DNA from: Facklamia sp050409585
Lineage (GTDB): Bacteria > Bacillota > Bacilli > Lactobacillales > Aerococcaceae
Direction: 5' to 3'
DNA: 64,000 nt
Assembly: GCF_050409585.1 (NCBI RefSeq)
Contig: NZ_JBNUPE010000005.1
Coordinates: 1 to 64,000, forward strand
Shown here one piece after another: positions 23,969 to 33,256 of this stretch; the stretch's first letter is position 1, and each line of letters begins with the position of its first letter. A model generated the notes under the pieces. That model was given only the letters and a program-made list of their open reading frames with translations. It made no database searches and was not told the DNA's origin. A program made the translations under genes and the position numbers.

Positions 23969-25294
23969 ATGATAGAAAGCTTAAAACTATATTTTGAAGA
24001 TCAAAAATCTTGGTGGGTATTTGTTTATAATGTTATACTTGCTTTCTTTTTAGCGGTACTTGTCATGTTAATGGATGTGCGCTATTGGGGAGACCTAGAT
24101 GCGCTACCGAGTGTGTTACTAACCAGTCAAAACTTTGCGCAAATGATATTAAGTTCTTTAGCAGGCTCCCTTTTTGCTGTGGCAACTTTTACTTTTGCTA
24201 CCATGCTGAGTGTGATGTCCTATTATGCTTCTAGTTTTGGGCCGCGAACAATTGAAAATTTTCTTTTTCGTAAATCGTCTACTCAAACTTTGGGTATTTA
24301 TTTAGGTGGTTTTGTTTATTGCCTGGTTTCCTTATTTTTCATGCGCGAATCTCAAGGCGAATATTTAGTGATGTCGGGGACAGTGGCTTTAATGTATGGG
24401 ATTACAAGTGTTTTATACTTTATTCGTTTTGTTTTTGATATCTCACAATCTGTTCAACACAATCAGGTCATTAAAGGACTATTTGAAAGAGCTTCAAAAA
24501 TTATCTCGGAAAATAAAGCCTTTTTTGAAGCAGCAACATTTGTGGACCAATTGCCTTCTATTAAAGGGGCAGCCAGTCAAAGTGTGCAGTCTTTGAAACA
24601 AGGTTATCTAGATTTTGTCGATATTGATCGTTTATTTGATTTAGCAAAAGAATGTAAATGTGTGATTGTTTTGAAGGTTAGAAATGGTGATTTTGTAGGT
24701 AAAGGAGCTGTTTTAGCTGAGGCTTATTCTTTGAAGAAACAAAAAGATTGGGAAAAGTTTGAAGAGAAATTGAATCGGTCTTTTATTTTTCAACACGAAC
24801 CTTCTTCTATGTACAATCCTGATTTTGCTCTTTCGAAGTTAACAGATATCGCTTTGCGGAGTGCCTCACCTTCTATAAATGACCCCAACACCATTAGTCA
24901 TGTTTTTCGTTACCAGTCCATTTTATTAGGTGAATTAGGGCAAGCTCCGGCCAGGTATGCAGTCTATTTAGAAGAAATAGAATTACCTTCGTCACAAACA
25001 CTAGAAGTAGGCGTTTGTTATGACTACTGCCCTTTTCAGAAGATTCTATTCCAAAATTTTGGTCAATTGGTTCAGTATATTAATCAAGACGCCTATTTAA
25101 TTCGTGATCTTTATGAAGCCTTATATTTCATTGGCCTTAATTCTTCTCATAAGCATCAAGAGGTTATTAAAGGGTTTATATCATACTTATCAAATAAAAT
25201 AACCGACCATTTTGAGTCTGAATATGACCAAAGAATGTTTAACGAAGTGATGGAACCTATTGCTAGGTTAAGGCCTAAAGAAACTGAGAAATAA
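23969..25294 (+). CDS. DUF2254-family membrane protein
   Basis: 441 residues from the ATG at 23969, after GAGGAAAGG. Four hydrophobic segments fill the first 150 residues: about 15-40, 60-85 with AGSLFAVATFTFATMLSVMS, 105-125 and 130-150. A large cytoplasmic-looking region follows. FGPRTIENF, the middle block ALRSASPSINDPNTI and a Tyr/Leu-rich end are typical of DUF2254. The biochemical role of the family is not known to me. It stands alone between divergent lipA and the PTS pair. Confidence 0.85.
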   Translation: MIESLKLYFEDQKSWWVFVYNVILAFFLAVLVMLMDVRYWGDLDALPSVLLTSQNFAQMILSSLAGSLFAVATFTFATMLSVMSYYASSFGPRTIENFLFRKSSTQTLGIYLGGFVYCLVSLFFMRESQGEYLVMSGTVALMYGITSVLYFIRFVFDISQSVQHNQVIKGLFERASKIISENKAFFEAATFVDQLPSIKGAASQSVQSLKQGYLDFVDIDRLFDLAKECKCVIVLKVRNGDFVGKGAVLAEAYSLKKQKDWEKFEEKLNRSFIFQHEPSSMYNPDFALSKLTDIALRSASPSINDPNTISHVFRYQSILLGELGQAPARYAVYLEEIELPSSQTLEVGVCYDYCPFQKILFQNFGQLVQYINQDAYLIRDLYEALYFIGLNSSHKHQEVIKGFISYLSNKITDHFESEYDQRMFNEVMEPIARLRPKETEK

Positions 25295-25460
25295 AGGTGT
25301 AAAAAATTGCTGTAATTTGTTAGACTATTGGTGTGAGCAAAGATTTTAGTTTTTTAATGAGGCCGATCACAACGAATCAGCTTTATCAGTTTTAATGTGC
25401 GATTAAAAGACACCGTTAGTAAATAATGGCACTGTTTATCAAAAAAAAGCATAAAGCCGT

Positions 25461-25489
25461 TGAAAACGCTTAAATAATCAGCTAATATA
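25461..25489 (+). promoter_or_regulatory. cre site overlapping the promoter of the PTS IIB-IIA genes
   Basis: TGAAAACGCTTAAA at 25461-25474 matches the CcpA catabolite-response consensus TGWAARCGYTWNCW at 13 of 14 positions. It overlaps a TTGAAA -35 at 25460, 17 bases before a TAATAT -10. Binding of CcpA with phosphorylated Ser-HPr would repress. HprK, which makes that form of HPr, is encoded at 35.4 kb. Confidence 0.7.
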
Positions 25490-25537
25490 GATTCTATAAG
25501 AGTAATTATTTGTGATTTATTATATGGAGGGTGACTA

Positions 25538-25855
25538 ATGAGTAAAAAAACAATTATGTTGGTGTGTGGTACTGGAATGTCTACAACCATGTTGGTTAAT
25601 AAGATGAATAATATTGTAAAGACTGAAGAACTAGATTATGAGATTATTTCATCTTCGATCCATGAAATGGAAGATTATGTAAACAATGAAAATATCGATG
25701 TCTTATTATTAGGACCACAAGTTTCTTATTTATCAGAAGGTTTGTCTAAACGCTATGCTCCAAAGCAAATCATTGTTGAAAGTATTGATAAAAATGATTA
25801 CGGCTTAGCAAACGGTAGAAAAGTCTTGTTGCAAGCCGAATCGCTTTTAGACTAA
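25538..25855 (+). CDS. PTS lactose/cellobiose-family IIB component
   Basis: 105 residues, a full IIB domain of the chitobiose/cellobiose type. The P-loop-like phosphocysteine site is VCGTGMSTTML with Cys10. Most relatives read CSxGMST, so GTG is a small deviation. VLLLGPQVSYL and a conserved tail follow. It takes phosphate from IIA and passes it to sugar bound in the IIC porter. It starts after GGAGGG and is followed 1 base later by the IIA gene. No IIC gene is adjacent. Confidence 0.88.
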   Translation: MSKKTIMLVCGTGMSTTMLVNKMNNIVKTEELDYEIISSSIHEMEDYVNNENIDVLLLGPQVSYLSEGLSKRYAPKQIIVESIDKNDYGLANGRKVLLQAESLLD

Positions 25856-25856
25856 A

Positions 25857-26192
25857 ATGAAAGTAGAAGAAGTACAAGAAATTGCCATGCTAATGATTGC
25901 CAATGGTGGCGATGCGCGCAGTCAATCAATGGAGGCTATCCGCTTTGCTAAAGAAGGCAATTTTGATTTGGCTCAGCAGAAGTTCGCATTAGCCCAGGAG
26001 TCAATCTTAACTGCTCATCAATTGCAGACAAAGTTATTGGTAGGCGAAGCTCAAGGGAATAGCTCGGAATTATCTTTATTAATGATTCATGCCCAAGACC
26101 ACCTGATGAACGCAATGACTGTTAACGATATGGCAAAAGAAATCGTCGATTTATATCAATTAATCCTACCGAATCATAAAAAATTTAAATAA
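25857..26192 (+). CDS. PTS lactose/cellobiose-family IIA component
   Basis: 111 residues, three helices as in the trimeric IIA-Lac/IIA-Cel fold. IANGGDARSQSMEAIRFAKE and the active-site block LMIHAQDHLM are present, with His78 the expected phosphorylation site and His82 following. It receives phosphate from HPr and hands it to the IIB encoded immediately upstream. The usual IIC and glycosidase genes of such an operon are absent here. Confidence 0.88.
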   Translation: MKVEEVQEIAMLMIANGGDARSQSMEAIRFAKEGNFDLAQQKFALAQESILTAHQLQTKLLVGEAQGNSSELSLLMIHAQDHLMNAMTVNDMAKEIVDLYQLILPNHKKFK

Positions 26193-26202
26193 ATAATTAT
26201 TT

Positions 26203-26235
26203 AAACCTTCTTTTTCTTTAAGAAGGTTTTTCCTT
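26203..26235 (+). terminator. Terminator after the PTS IIA gene
   Basis: AAACCTTCTT pairs perfectly with AAGAAGGTTT over a 7-base loop; the T-run after it is short (TTTTTCC). Confidence 0.7.
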
Positions 26236-26323
26236 TCCATGGGAGAAGTTCACCAGCCCTATGTTGAAGCTAGCAGCGATAATTGATAAAATAAAGAATA
26301 TCAAAAATGATAGGAGTGGTTAG

Positions 26324-27181
26324 ATGTTATCTGATTCGATTCAAAGATTAAAAAGACATTATGGTTATTTTATGGGGACTATTCTTATTGCAACTGTAGG
26401 ATCCTCCGTAATCAATAGAATTCTCAATATGTTCTCTCCGGTTAATGATCAATTGAATACATTTATTACCAGTGTTAATGAAACGATGACACCCGATCAA
26501 TTAGTTCAATTTAGTCAAGATTTTTTTAAAGCACAATATACAGGTGTAGGAGGCTTAATAGCCTTAATCACTATGATACTATCAGTATTCCTACGCATTA
26601 TGCAAAGAAGATCCTATTTTCAAAAGCTAAATTTTCCTGAAATGCGAATAGCAGATTCAGCTTTCTTTCATACCTCTCCTGTAAAAATCATTACACTTCC
26701 GATCAAGTCTTTTTTTGCCAATGTCTTGGGTTGGATCGCCGGGTTCTTACTATTATTTGTTTCTGGCTTGATATTTTTTCAACTAAGCCAATATGGCAAT
26801 ACGGCTAGCTTAGTTTTTGTTTTGATATTTATGCTGTTGGCATTGGCCTTAAGCGTGTTTTTAGTACCTATTTCATATCTAATAGCATATGATGTGGAAG
26901 GCAAGTATAATTTCTGGGCAACCTTTACTAAAAGTTTAACGGTAGCTAAAAATAATTTTGGCCGAATCGCAAAAAGCCTAATAGTTATTCTTTTAATCTT
27001 TATTGTCTTTTTTATTTTGATAGGTCTTCTAGGCTTCGTTATGATGGATGGAGTTGGAGCGATTGTTACTGTAGGGTTGTTAGGGCTTCTAACAATAATT
27101 GGGTTAATTTTTTGGGTAGGTCCTTTAGTTGAAGTGTATATGGCTCAAACTCTAAATCATATTTTTAACAGAGAATATTAA
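26324..27181 (+). CDS. Polytopic membrane protein of unknown function
   Basis: 285 residues, starting after AGGAGTGG. Hydrophobic segments lie at about 15-35, 78-95, 130-150, 155-180, 215-240 and 245-270, so about six membrane helices. There are charged loops and an amphipathic region (40-75) between helices 1 and 2. The layout recalls DUF975-type proteins but I see no diagnostic motif, so I leave it unassigned. The next gene begins 28 bases on and may be cotranscribed. Confidence 0.75.
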   Translation: MLSDSIQRLKRHYGYFMGTILIATVGSSVINRILNMFSPVNDQLNTFITSVNETMTPDQLVQFSQDFFKAQYTGVGGLIALITMILSVFLRIMQRRSYFQKLNFPEMRIADSAFFHTSPVKIITLPIKSFFANVLGWIAGFLLLFVSGLIFFQLSQYGNTASLVFVLIFMLLALALSVFLVPISYLIAYDVEGKYNFWATFTKSLTVAKNNFGRIAKSLIVILLIFIVFFILIGLLGFVMMDGVGAIVTVGLLGLLTIIGLIFWVGPLVEVYMAQTLNHIFNREY

Positions 27182-27209
27182 TTTCAATTGTTTTTTAAGG
27201 AGAAAAAAG

Positions 27210-27653
27210 ATGAACATCGAAAAAATTATGGATATATTTCAAAATGATATGAAAGTCGCTGTGCTAGCAACGGTTGACAATGAAAATAAACCGCATGCTC
27301 GATATGTTCATGTTGGTCTAGCAAACGATAAAGGAATCTTTTTCATGACCAATCCTAAAACAAATCTTTATCAACAACTCCAAGACAATAAAGCTGTTGC
27401 AATGACAGCTATGAAAGAAGAAGATTATTTGATTCAGGTGATTCGGATTGAAGGGAAAGTACGAGAGTTAGGTAAAGAAAAATTAACAGAAATTTTAGGT
27501 AACAATCCTTATGTTGAAATAGTTTACCCTGATCAAGCAGATCAAGTGGGTGCCCAAGTGTTTCAAATATATGAAGGTAAAGGCTTCTACCACTCAATGA
27601 CTCAAGGTCATAAGTATGAGTTTGAAATTGGTGGAAAATTATCTAAGATGTAA
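27210..27653 (+). CDS. Pyridoxamine 5'-phosphate oxidase-family flavoprotein
   Basis: 147 residues, start after AAGGAG. Split-barrel fold pattern: VAVLATVDNENKPHARYVHV, GIFFMTNPKTNLYQQLQDN, YLIQVIRIEGKVRELG, ending GHKYEFEIGGKLSKM. Such proteins bind FMN or F420-like cofactors. True PNP oxidase (PdxH) is longer, so vitamin B6 synthesis is unlikely. The substrate is not predictable. Confidence 0.85.
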   Translation: MNIEKIMDIFQNDMKVAVLATVDNENKPHARYVHVGLANDKGIFFMTNPKTNLYQQLQDNKAVAMTAMKEEDYLIQVIRIEGKVRELGKEKLTEILGNNPYVEIVYPDQADQVGAQVFQIYEGKGFYHSMTQGHKYEFEIGGKLSKM

Positions 27654-27658
27654 TGATA

Positions 27659-27699
27659 AAGCCCTTTGAAAATGTAGAAGTTACATTTTCAAAGGGCTT
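27659..27699 (+). terminator. Long perfect hairpin after the flavoprotein gene
   Basis: AAGCCCTTTGAAAATGTA and TACATTTTCAAAGGGCTT form an uninterrupted 18-bp stem with a GAAGT loop. Neither strand has the expected T-run after it, so it may end transcription poorly or protect the mRNA 3' end instead. Confidence 0.5.
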
Positions 27700-27840
27700 C
27701 ACTAATTGTTCAATTAGAAAGAATGCTGGAGGGATCTTGCTCTCAGTCAAAGATAGGTGGAGCTATACTTTATTAAAGCCAAAATCTCTCAAAGGTAAAG
27801 ATTTTTTCATATAGCTATTTAGTAATCGAAGTGATTTTAT

Positions 27841-28818
27841 TTAATCGGTTTTTAATCCTAACAAATGTTTTAAAAGGTCCTCTATCACGCTAGCAATTAT
27901 AAAGGTCACCCAAGAAATTGCCCAAGCGCTACTGATAAACGACCAGAGAAAATAAATAACAGTGACCAATGGCCAGTATATATCATCAAATATTTTATCT
28001 GTTTTTTTAAGACGCTCTCGACTGTTGATTTCTTGAGGGCTAACCTGTGATGAAAGGCCAGATTCCAATAACTTTTTATAAGTTGATTGATTTCCTCCTA
28101 AATAGATGAAAAGGAAGACTGCGCTAGCAACACAGATCAAGAGTCCGGAAATAGTCAAATCTGCTAGACCAGTTGCTACATTTAGACTGTCAACTATAAC
28201 GATAGGTATAATGGGTAGAAGAATTAAGGCGATACCAGCAATGAATCCATAAGAGCTAACTTTCTCTTGTTGTTTCAAGTCGTTTTTTAGTTGCCTTTCT
28301 AAGTTCTTAGATAAACGATATTCTCCCTTAGCTACTTTTTTTGGTTTGCCATTAAATTGGCTAGCTGTTACATAGAAACCAACAGCAATTACAATTGACA
28401 CTATGATGATACTAATTCCGAAGCTATCGGCTAAGGTGCTGTTTTCACCTAAGACACTTTCTAAAGTCATGAAGACTGATGAAGAGGCAATCATTAAAAA
28501 GGTGCCGAGGGCTGTTAATAAATTTGACTTGGTGCTATTGGTAATAAAAGCATTGATTTCTTCTTCTGTGAGTAAGGGATAGTGTGGCAGTTTGTTTTTA
28601 TCTTGTGTTTTGAATTGATAAGCATCAAACAGTTCCTCAATACTGCCAAATTCAGTAATCACTTTACCAACGGCTTCATGCTCACTCAGACCTGAATCAA
28701 TTAAGTCTTGGTATTTGTCTTCCATATTTGCCAAGATTTCTGCCTTCAGTTGAAGCATTTCATCATTGACTTCAATCTTGGTAAACATAGAATCAAGATA
28801 GGTTTTTATTACGTCCAT
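27841..28818 (-). CDS. HAAS/permease-prefix-domain membrane protein
   Basis: 325 residues. An N-terminal soluble helical domain (1-70) with LQLKAEILANMEDKYQDLID, EHEAVGKVITEFGS and IEELFDAY is the HAAS-type (permease prefix) domain. It is followed by five or six hydrophobic segments arranged as pairs (about 97-118, 130-150, 190-225, 235-245, 285-315). It is encoded directly after a PadR regulator, a pairing commonly seen for HAAS proteins, which usually modulate membrane or envelope stress. The exact role is unknown. Confidence 0.8.
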   Translation of the reverse strand: MDVIKTYLDSMFTKIEVNDEMLQLKAEILANMEDKYQDLIDSGLSEHEAVGKVITEFGSIEELFDAYQFKTQDKNKLPHYPLLTEEEINAFITNSTKSNLLTALGTFLMIASSSVFMTLESVLGENSTLADSFGISIIIVSIVIAVGFYVTASQFNGKPKKVAKGEYRLSKNLERQLKNDLKQQEKVSSYGFIAGIALILLPIIPIVIVDSLNVATGLADLTISGLLICVASAVFLFIYLGGNQSTYKKLLESGLSSQVSPQEINSRERLKKTDKIFDDIYWPLVTVIYFLWSFISSAWAISWVTFIIASVIEDLLKHLLGLKTD

Positions 28819-28820
28819 AA

Positions 28821-29147
28821 TTAAGCTCCTTTAATAATATTTTCCACGATTGCTTTAACGATTGTCCATTCTTTGACTTTATCTTGTAAGACTTCTTTCC
28901 CTTTTTGCGTTAATCGATAGTAGGTTCTTGGACGACCATTTGTTTTCTGGCCGGGATAGTCTTCGATTAAACCATCTTTTTTTAAGCGGTTAAAAATGGA
29001 GTAAAGAGTTGTTTCTTTCATGATGTATTTTTCATTGGATAAATGAGAAATTGTTTTGCCAATTTCATAACCATAGGAATCACTCTTATCTAAAATAGCT
29101 AGGATGAAAAGGTCGTTATACCCTCTAAAAATATCACTATTTATCAA
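28821..29147 (-). CDS. PadR-family transcriptional regulator
   Basis: 108 residues. The winged helix is GYNDLFILAILDKSDSYGYE and IGKTISHLS, then KETTLYSIFNRLKKDGLIED and GRPRTYYRLTQKGKEVL, all standard PadR signatures of the short subfamily 2. It probably represses its own two-gene operon with the HAAS membrane protein, whose start lies 2 bases past its stop. The inducing signal is unknown. Confidence 0.92.
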   Translation of the reverse strand: MINSDIFRGYNDLFILAILDKSDSYGYEIGKTISHLSNEKYIMKETTLYSIFNRLKKDGLIEDYPGQKTNGRPRTYYRLTQKGKEVLQDKVKEWTIVKAIVENIIKGA

Positions 29148-29265
29148 TGAATCACCTCACTCTTTTTACTGTATCTGATGGAGTATTTAAATTATAAAAC
29201 AATTACTACGGCAGATAAAGTAGTTTTTTAAAAAATCAGACCATAGTCCTAGGAAAATAGGAATA

Positions 29266-29304
29266 AAACAAGCGCCTCTCGATTATTTAATCGAGAGACG
29301 CTTT
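29266..29304 (-). terminator. Terminator after the purC-like gene
   Basis: On the minus strand AAGCGTCTCTCGAT pairs with ATCGAGAGGCGCTT (one wobble), then GTTTTATT. Confidence 0.85.
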
Positions 29305-29338
29305 GATTTTATTATTTGGCTTAGATTTAAAATAGGAA

Positions 29339-30025
29339 TTAAGCTTTAAATAGTAATTGGTGTAATTTCAATGGTTCAATATATTGGCCGTCTTTATAGA
29401 CACGCATATTACCACCAGAGATTTCATCAATTAGGACAACTTCATCGTTGTTTTGTAAAGTACCAAATTCAAACTTAATATCATAAAGATCAAGACCATG
29501 AGCTTTTAATTCATCAGATACAATGGTTGTAATTTGACGAGTGAGCTCAACGGTGCGGTCTACTTGTTCAGCGGATAAAATATCAAGAACAACTAATCCG
29601 TCTTTAGTGATTGGTGGATCTTGACGATCATCATCTTTAATTGTGAACTCCACGTATTGAGGAAGATCACTGCCTTCTTCAATATAATCACCGTAGCGAC
29701 GGAAGAAAGAACCCACTGCTTTTTGGCGGCAAATCACTTCTAAACCTTTACCAAACACTTTAGCAGGCTTAACCTCCATTGTTTGTTCATCCATGTTTGC
29801 ATTAACAAAGTGTGTTGAGATTCCAGCTTGATGGATTTTATCAAAGAAAAATTGAGACATTTCTAAACCAGCACGACCAACGCCTTCGATAGATAGACCA
29901 ACAGAGTTCGCCCCAGGGTCAAAGACACCGTTTTCTCCAGTGACATCGTCTTTAAATTTTAAGAGGTAGTTTCCATTTTCCAAGGAGTAGACGTCTTTTG
30001 TTTTGCCTTTATAAACTAATTGCAA
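29339..30025 (-). CDS. Divergent SAICAR synthetase-like protein (PurC homologue)
   Basis: About 228 residues, normal PurC length. YKGKTKDVY, LLKFKDDVTG, AGISTHFV, LEVICRQKAVGSFFRRYG, DDRQDPPI and LYDIKFEFG follow the SAICAR synthetase fold. PurC adds aspartate to CAIR in purine synthesis. But the family motif DEISPDTxRxW reads DEISGGNMRVY, and VVVRNIAAGS reads VICRQKAVGS. No other purine gene is near. A changed substrate or residual PurC activity are both possible. The start is uncertain: TTG 30025 has the best spacing to AAAGG, and TTG 30031 and GTG 30034 are alternatives. Confidence 0.8.
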   Translation of the reverse strand: MQLVYKGKTKDVYSLENGNYLLKFKDDVTGENGVFDPGANSVGLSIEGVGRAGLEMSQFFFDKIHQAGISTHFVNANMDEQTMEVKPAKVFGKGLEVICRQKAVGSFFRRYGDYIEEGSDLPQYVEFTIKDDDRQDPPITKDGLVVLDILSAEQVDRTVELTRQITTIVSDELKAHGLDLYDIKFEFGTLQNNDEVVLIDEISGGNMRVYKDGQYIEPLKLHQLLFKA

Positions 30026-30221
30026 TTTCAACACCCTTTCTTATTAACATGAGTTAATTTTAGCACACCCCTATCTTAAGGAGTATAAAAAGTTAGATGA
30101 ATAAACGAAATTCCAGTTAAACGTTCGGGAAAACATACGAACAAATTTTCTGGTTTAGAAAGTGACCTGTGTTATAATGAGGTGAAGAGTTTTTTTACGG
30201 ACAGAGAAGAGAGGGATTATT

Positions 30222-33068
30222 TTGACTAAAGATAAAATTACCATCAAGGGTGCAAGAACCCACAATTTAAAAAATATAGACATAGAAATACCTCGTGATC
30301 AATTAGTTGTAGTGACTGGATTATCGGGGTCTGGCAAGTCATCACTTGCCTTTGATACCCTATATGCAGAAGGCCAAAGAAGGTATGTAGAAAGTTTGTC
30401 AGCCTATGCACGTCAATTTTTAGGGCAAATGGATAAACCGGAAGTCGATTCGATTGAGGGTCTGAGTCCCGCCATTTCAATTGATCAAAAGACAACCAGT
30501 AAGAACCCGCGCTCAACCGTAGGAACAGCTACTGAAATTAATGATTTTTTACGTTTGCTTTATGCCAGAGTAGGGACTCCCTACTGTCCTCGTCACAACT
30601 TACCCATTGTTAGACAATCTGTTGAACAGATGGTGGATCGCTTATTGGAATTACCAGATCGCAGTAAAATTCAAATTCTTTCACCACTTGTAAGGAATCA
30701 AAAAGGGCAGCATAAAAGAGTGTTGGAGCAAGTAGCTAAAGAAGGTTATGTTCGTGTAAGAGTAGATGGAGAAATATTTGATTTAACCGAAGTTCCCGAA
30801 CTTTCAAAAAAAGTCAGTCATACTATTGAAATTGTGGTCGATCGAATTGTGATTAAAGAAGGGATTCGATCTCGACTTTATGACTCCGTTGAAACAGCAG
30901 TGAATGCTTCTAAAGGTTATTTAGTTGTAGATGTAATTGATGGAGAGGAACTTTATTTTAATGAGCATTATACTTGTCCATACTGTGATTTTTCTATTGA
31001 AGAGTTAGAACCAAGACTTTTTTCTTTTAATGCACCCTTCGGTTCTTGTCCGGCTTGTGATGGTTTGGGCGCTCGTTTAACTCCTGATGAAGATTTAATT
31101 ATTCCTGATCCAACCTTAACTTTGCGTGAGGGAGCCTTTTTACCTTGGGGCAAAGAAGGTTCGGGCTACTATGCTTCTATGCTAGAACAATTTGCTAAAG
31201 CTTACGGTATCCCAATGGACCTTCCTTATGAAGAATTAACCAAGGACCAACAAGAAGCACTCAAATATGGCCAACCTAACTTTCACTTTAAATTTACCTT
31301 TGAACCCATGCACGGCGGTAAGAAGCGAACGGTTGATCAGACATTTGAAGGGATCTTTAATAATGTTGAAAGACGCTATAATCAAACAAGTTCAGATTAT
31401 ATGCGAGATGTTTTGCGTAATTATATGCAAGAGTTAGAGTGTCCAACTTGTAGAGGTCAACGCTTGAACGAAAAAGCTTTAAGTGTAAGAGTGGCTGATA
31501 AAAATATTGCTCAAGTGACAGCATTGTCTATTGATATGGCAAAAATACATTTTGAAAATATACAATTTGATGAGCATGACTTGATGATTGCTCAACCGAT
31601 TATGAAAGAAATCAATGATCGTTTGACTTTTCTAGATAATGTGGGATTGGAGTATTTGACACTCGATCGAATTGCAGGCTCGTTGTCAGGAGGAGAAGCT
31701 CAAAGGATTCGTTTAGCTACCCAAATTGGCTCGCGACTAAGCGGCGTGCTTTATATACTGGATGAACCTTCAATTGGCTTGCATCAACGAGACAATGATC
31801 GCTTAATTCATTCATTAATGGAGATGCGTGATTTAGGGAACACCCTAATTGTTGTTGAGCACGATGAAGAGACCATGTTAGCAGCTGACTACCTAATCGA
31901 TATTGGGCCTGGTGCGGGCGATCAAGGAGGAAAAATTGTAGCTGCTGGAACCCCTCAAGAGGTAATGGGGAACCCTGACTCTCTTACTGGTAAATACCTA
32001 AGGGGCGAAAAAGGGATTGTTGTGCCTAAAAAACGTAGACAGGAAGACTTAGGTTGGATTGAGGTCAAGGGTGCTCGTGAAAACAATTTAAAAAATATCG
32101 ATGTTTCTTTTCCAATTGGTCGCTTAACTTGTGTGACTGGCGTTTCCGGTTCTGGCAAATCGTCCTTAGTGAATCGCATCTTAAAAGTTGCCTTAGCTAA
32201 GCGGTTAACCTCTACTCAGGAAAGACCGGGTAAATTCAAAGATATCAGTGGATTTGAAGAGCTAGAAAAAGTGATTGAAATTGATCAAAGTCCAATTGGT
32301 CGAACTCCAAGGTCTAACCCGGCAACCTATACTTCTGTTTTTGATGACATTCGTGCATTATTTGCGAATACTAATGATGCTAAAATTCGCGGTTACAATA
32401 AAGGAAGATTTTCATTTAATGTCAAGGGAGGACGTTGTGAATCTTGTGGTGGAGCAGGTATTAAGAAAATTGAAATGCATTTTCTCCCAGATGTTTATGT
32501 TCCGTGCGATGTCTGTCATGGCGCCCGTTACAATTCAGAGACACTCGAAATTAAATTCAAAGGACAATCGATAAGCGATGTCTTAAATATGACAGTCGAT
32601 GAAGCGGTGGAATTTTTTGATGCGCATCCAAAGATAGCGCGCAAAATGAAAACGCTGCAAGACGTAGGTTTAGGCTATATCCAGTTAGGACAATCGGCAA
32701 CCACTTTATCGGGTGGCGAAGCACAGCGAATGAAATTAGCCGCTGAACTTCATCGTGTTTCCAATGGCAAAACGCTTTATATTTTGGATGAACCGACTAC
32801 TGGATTACATGTTCATGATATTGTTAAATTAATGAATGTTATTAATCGATTAGTAGAGGCTGGCAACACGGTAGTTATTATTGAACACAATCTTGATGTA
32901 ATTAAAACGGCAGACTATATTATTGATATGGGGCCCGAAGGTGGTAGTCACGGAGGTCAAGTAGTGGCTGTTGGTACTCCAGAAGAAATCGCTAGAAAAC
33001 GAAAGAGTCATACTGGCAAATTTTTAAAAGATATTTTGAAGCGCGATAAAGATAAGGGTTTTCGATAA
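30222..33068 (+). CDS. uvrA: Excinuclease ABC subunit A
   Basis: 948 residues, full length. It is the damage-recognition ATPase of nucleotide excision repair and loads UvrB. Two ABC modules show P-loops GLSGSGKSS (about 33) and GVSGSGKSS (about 638), with LSGGEAQR signatures at about 488 and 828. Zinc-binding cysteine pairs CPYC...CPAC and CESC...CDVC, and LDEPSIGLHQRDN and LDEPTTGLHVHD, are also present. TTG start at 30222 after GAGAGGG. A TGTGTTATAAT -10 lies at about 30169-30179. uvrB is not in the window. Confidence 0.97.
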   Translation: MTKDKITIKGARTHNLKNIDIEIPRDQLVVVTGLSGSGKSSLAFDTLYAEGQRRYVESLSAYARQFLGQMDKPEVDSIEGLSPAISIDQKTTSKNPRSTVGTATEINDFLRLLYARVGTPYCPRHNLPIVRQSVEQMVDRLLELPDRSKIQILSPLVRNQKGQHKRVLEQVAKEGYVRVRVDGEIFDLTEVPELSKKVSHTIEIVVDRIVIKEGIRSRLYDSVETAVNASKGYLVVDVIDGEELYFNEHYTCPYCDFSIEELEPRLFSFNAPFGSCPACDGLGARLTPDEDLIIPDPTLTLREGAFLPWGKEGSGYYASMLEQFAKAYGIPMDLPYEELTKDQQEALKYGQPNFHFKFTFEPMHGGKKRTVDQTFEGIFNNVERRYNQTSSDYMRDVLRNYMQELECPTCRGQRLNEKALSVRVADKNIAQVTALSIDMAKIHFENIQFDEHDLMIAQPIMKEINDRLTFLDNVGLEYLTLDRIAGSLSGGEAQRIRLATQIGSRLSGVLYILDEPSIGLHQRDNDRLIHSLMEMRDLGNTLIVVEHDEETMLAADYLIDIGPGAGDQGGKIVAAGTPQEVMGNPDSLTGKYLRGEKGIVVPKKRRQEDLGWIEVKGARENNLKNIDVSFPIGRLTCVTGVSGSGKSSLVNRILKVALAKRLTSTQERPGKFKDISGFEELEKVIEIDQSPIGRTPRSNPATYTSVFDDIRALFANTNDAKIRGYNKGRFSFNVKGGRCESCGGAGIKKIEMHFLPDVYVPCDVCHGARYNSETLEIKFKGQSISDVLNMTVDEAVEFFDAHPKIARKMKTLQDVGLGYIQLGQSATTLSGGEAQRMKLAAELHRVSNGKTLYILDEPTTGLHVHDIVKLMNVINRLVEAGNTVVIIEHNLDVIKTADYIIDMGPEGGSHGGQVVAVGTPEEIARKRKSHTGKFLKDILKRDKDKGFR

Positions 33069-33073
33069 TAGAG

Positions 33074-33116
33074 AGCATAGGCTGGGAAATTAAGACGTCC
33101 GGCCTATGCTTTTTTA
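33074..33116 (+). terminator. Terminator after uvrA
   Basis: AGCATAGGC pairs perfectly with GCCTATGCT, followed by TTTTTTAA. Confidence 0.85.
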
Positions 33117-33256
33117 ATAATAACCGCTATCCTAATAACAGGAATCAGATAACGATTTCTTTAAAAACAAATATCAGCCTAGGGACCTATGATTAAAGAG
33201 TAATTAACTAGCATAATAGAAGATGAAGAGGGTCAGTATAAATTAGGAGGATTATT

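Noticed and set aside
30122..30145. LexA-type SOS box upstream of uvrA
   Set aside because: GTTCG-N10-CGAAC is present, but the LexA/DinR site is GAAC-N4-GTTC, the opposite orientation and spacing.
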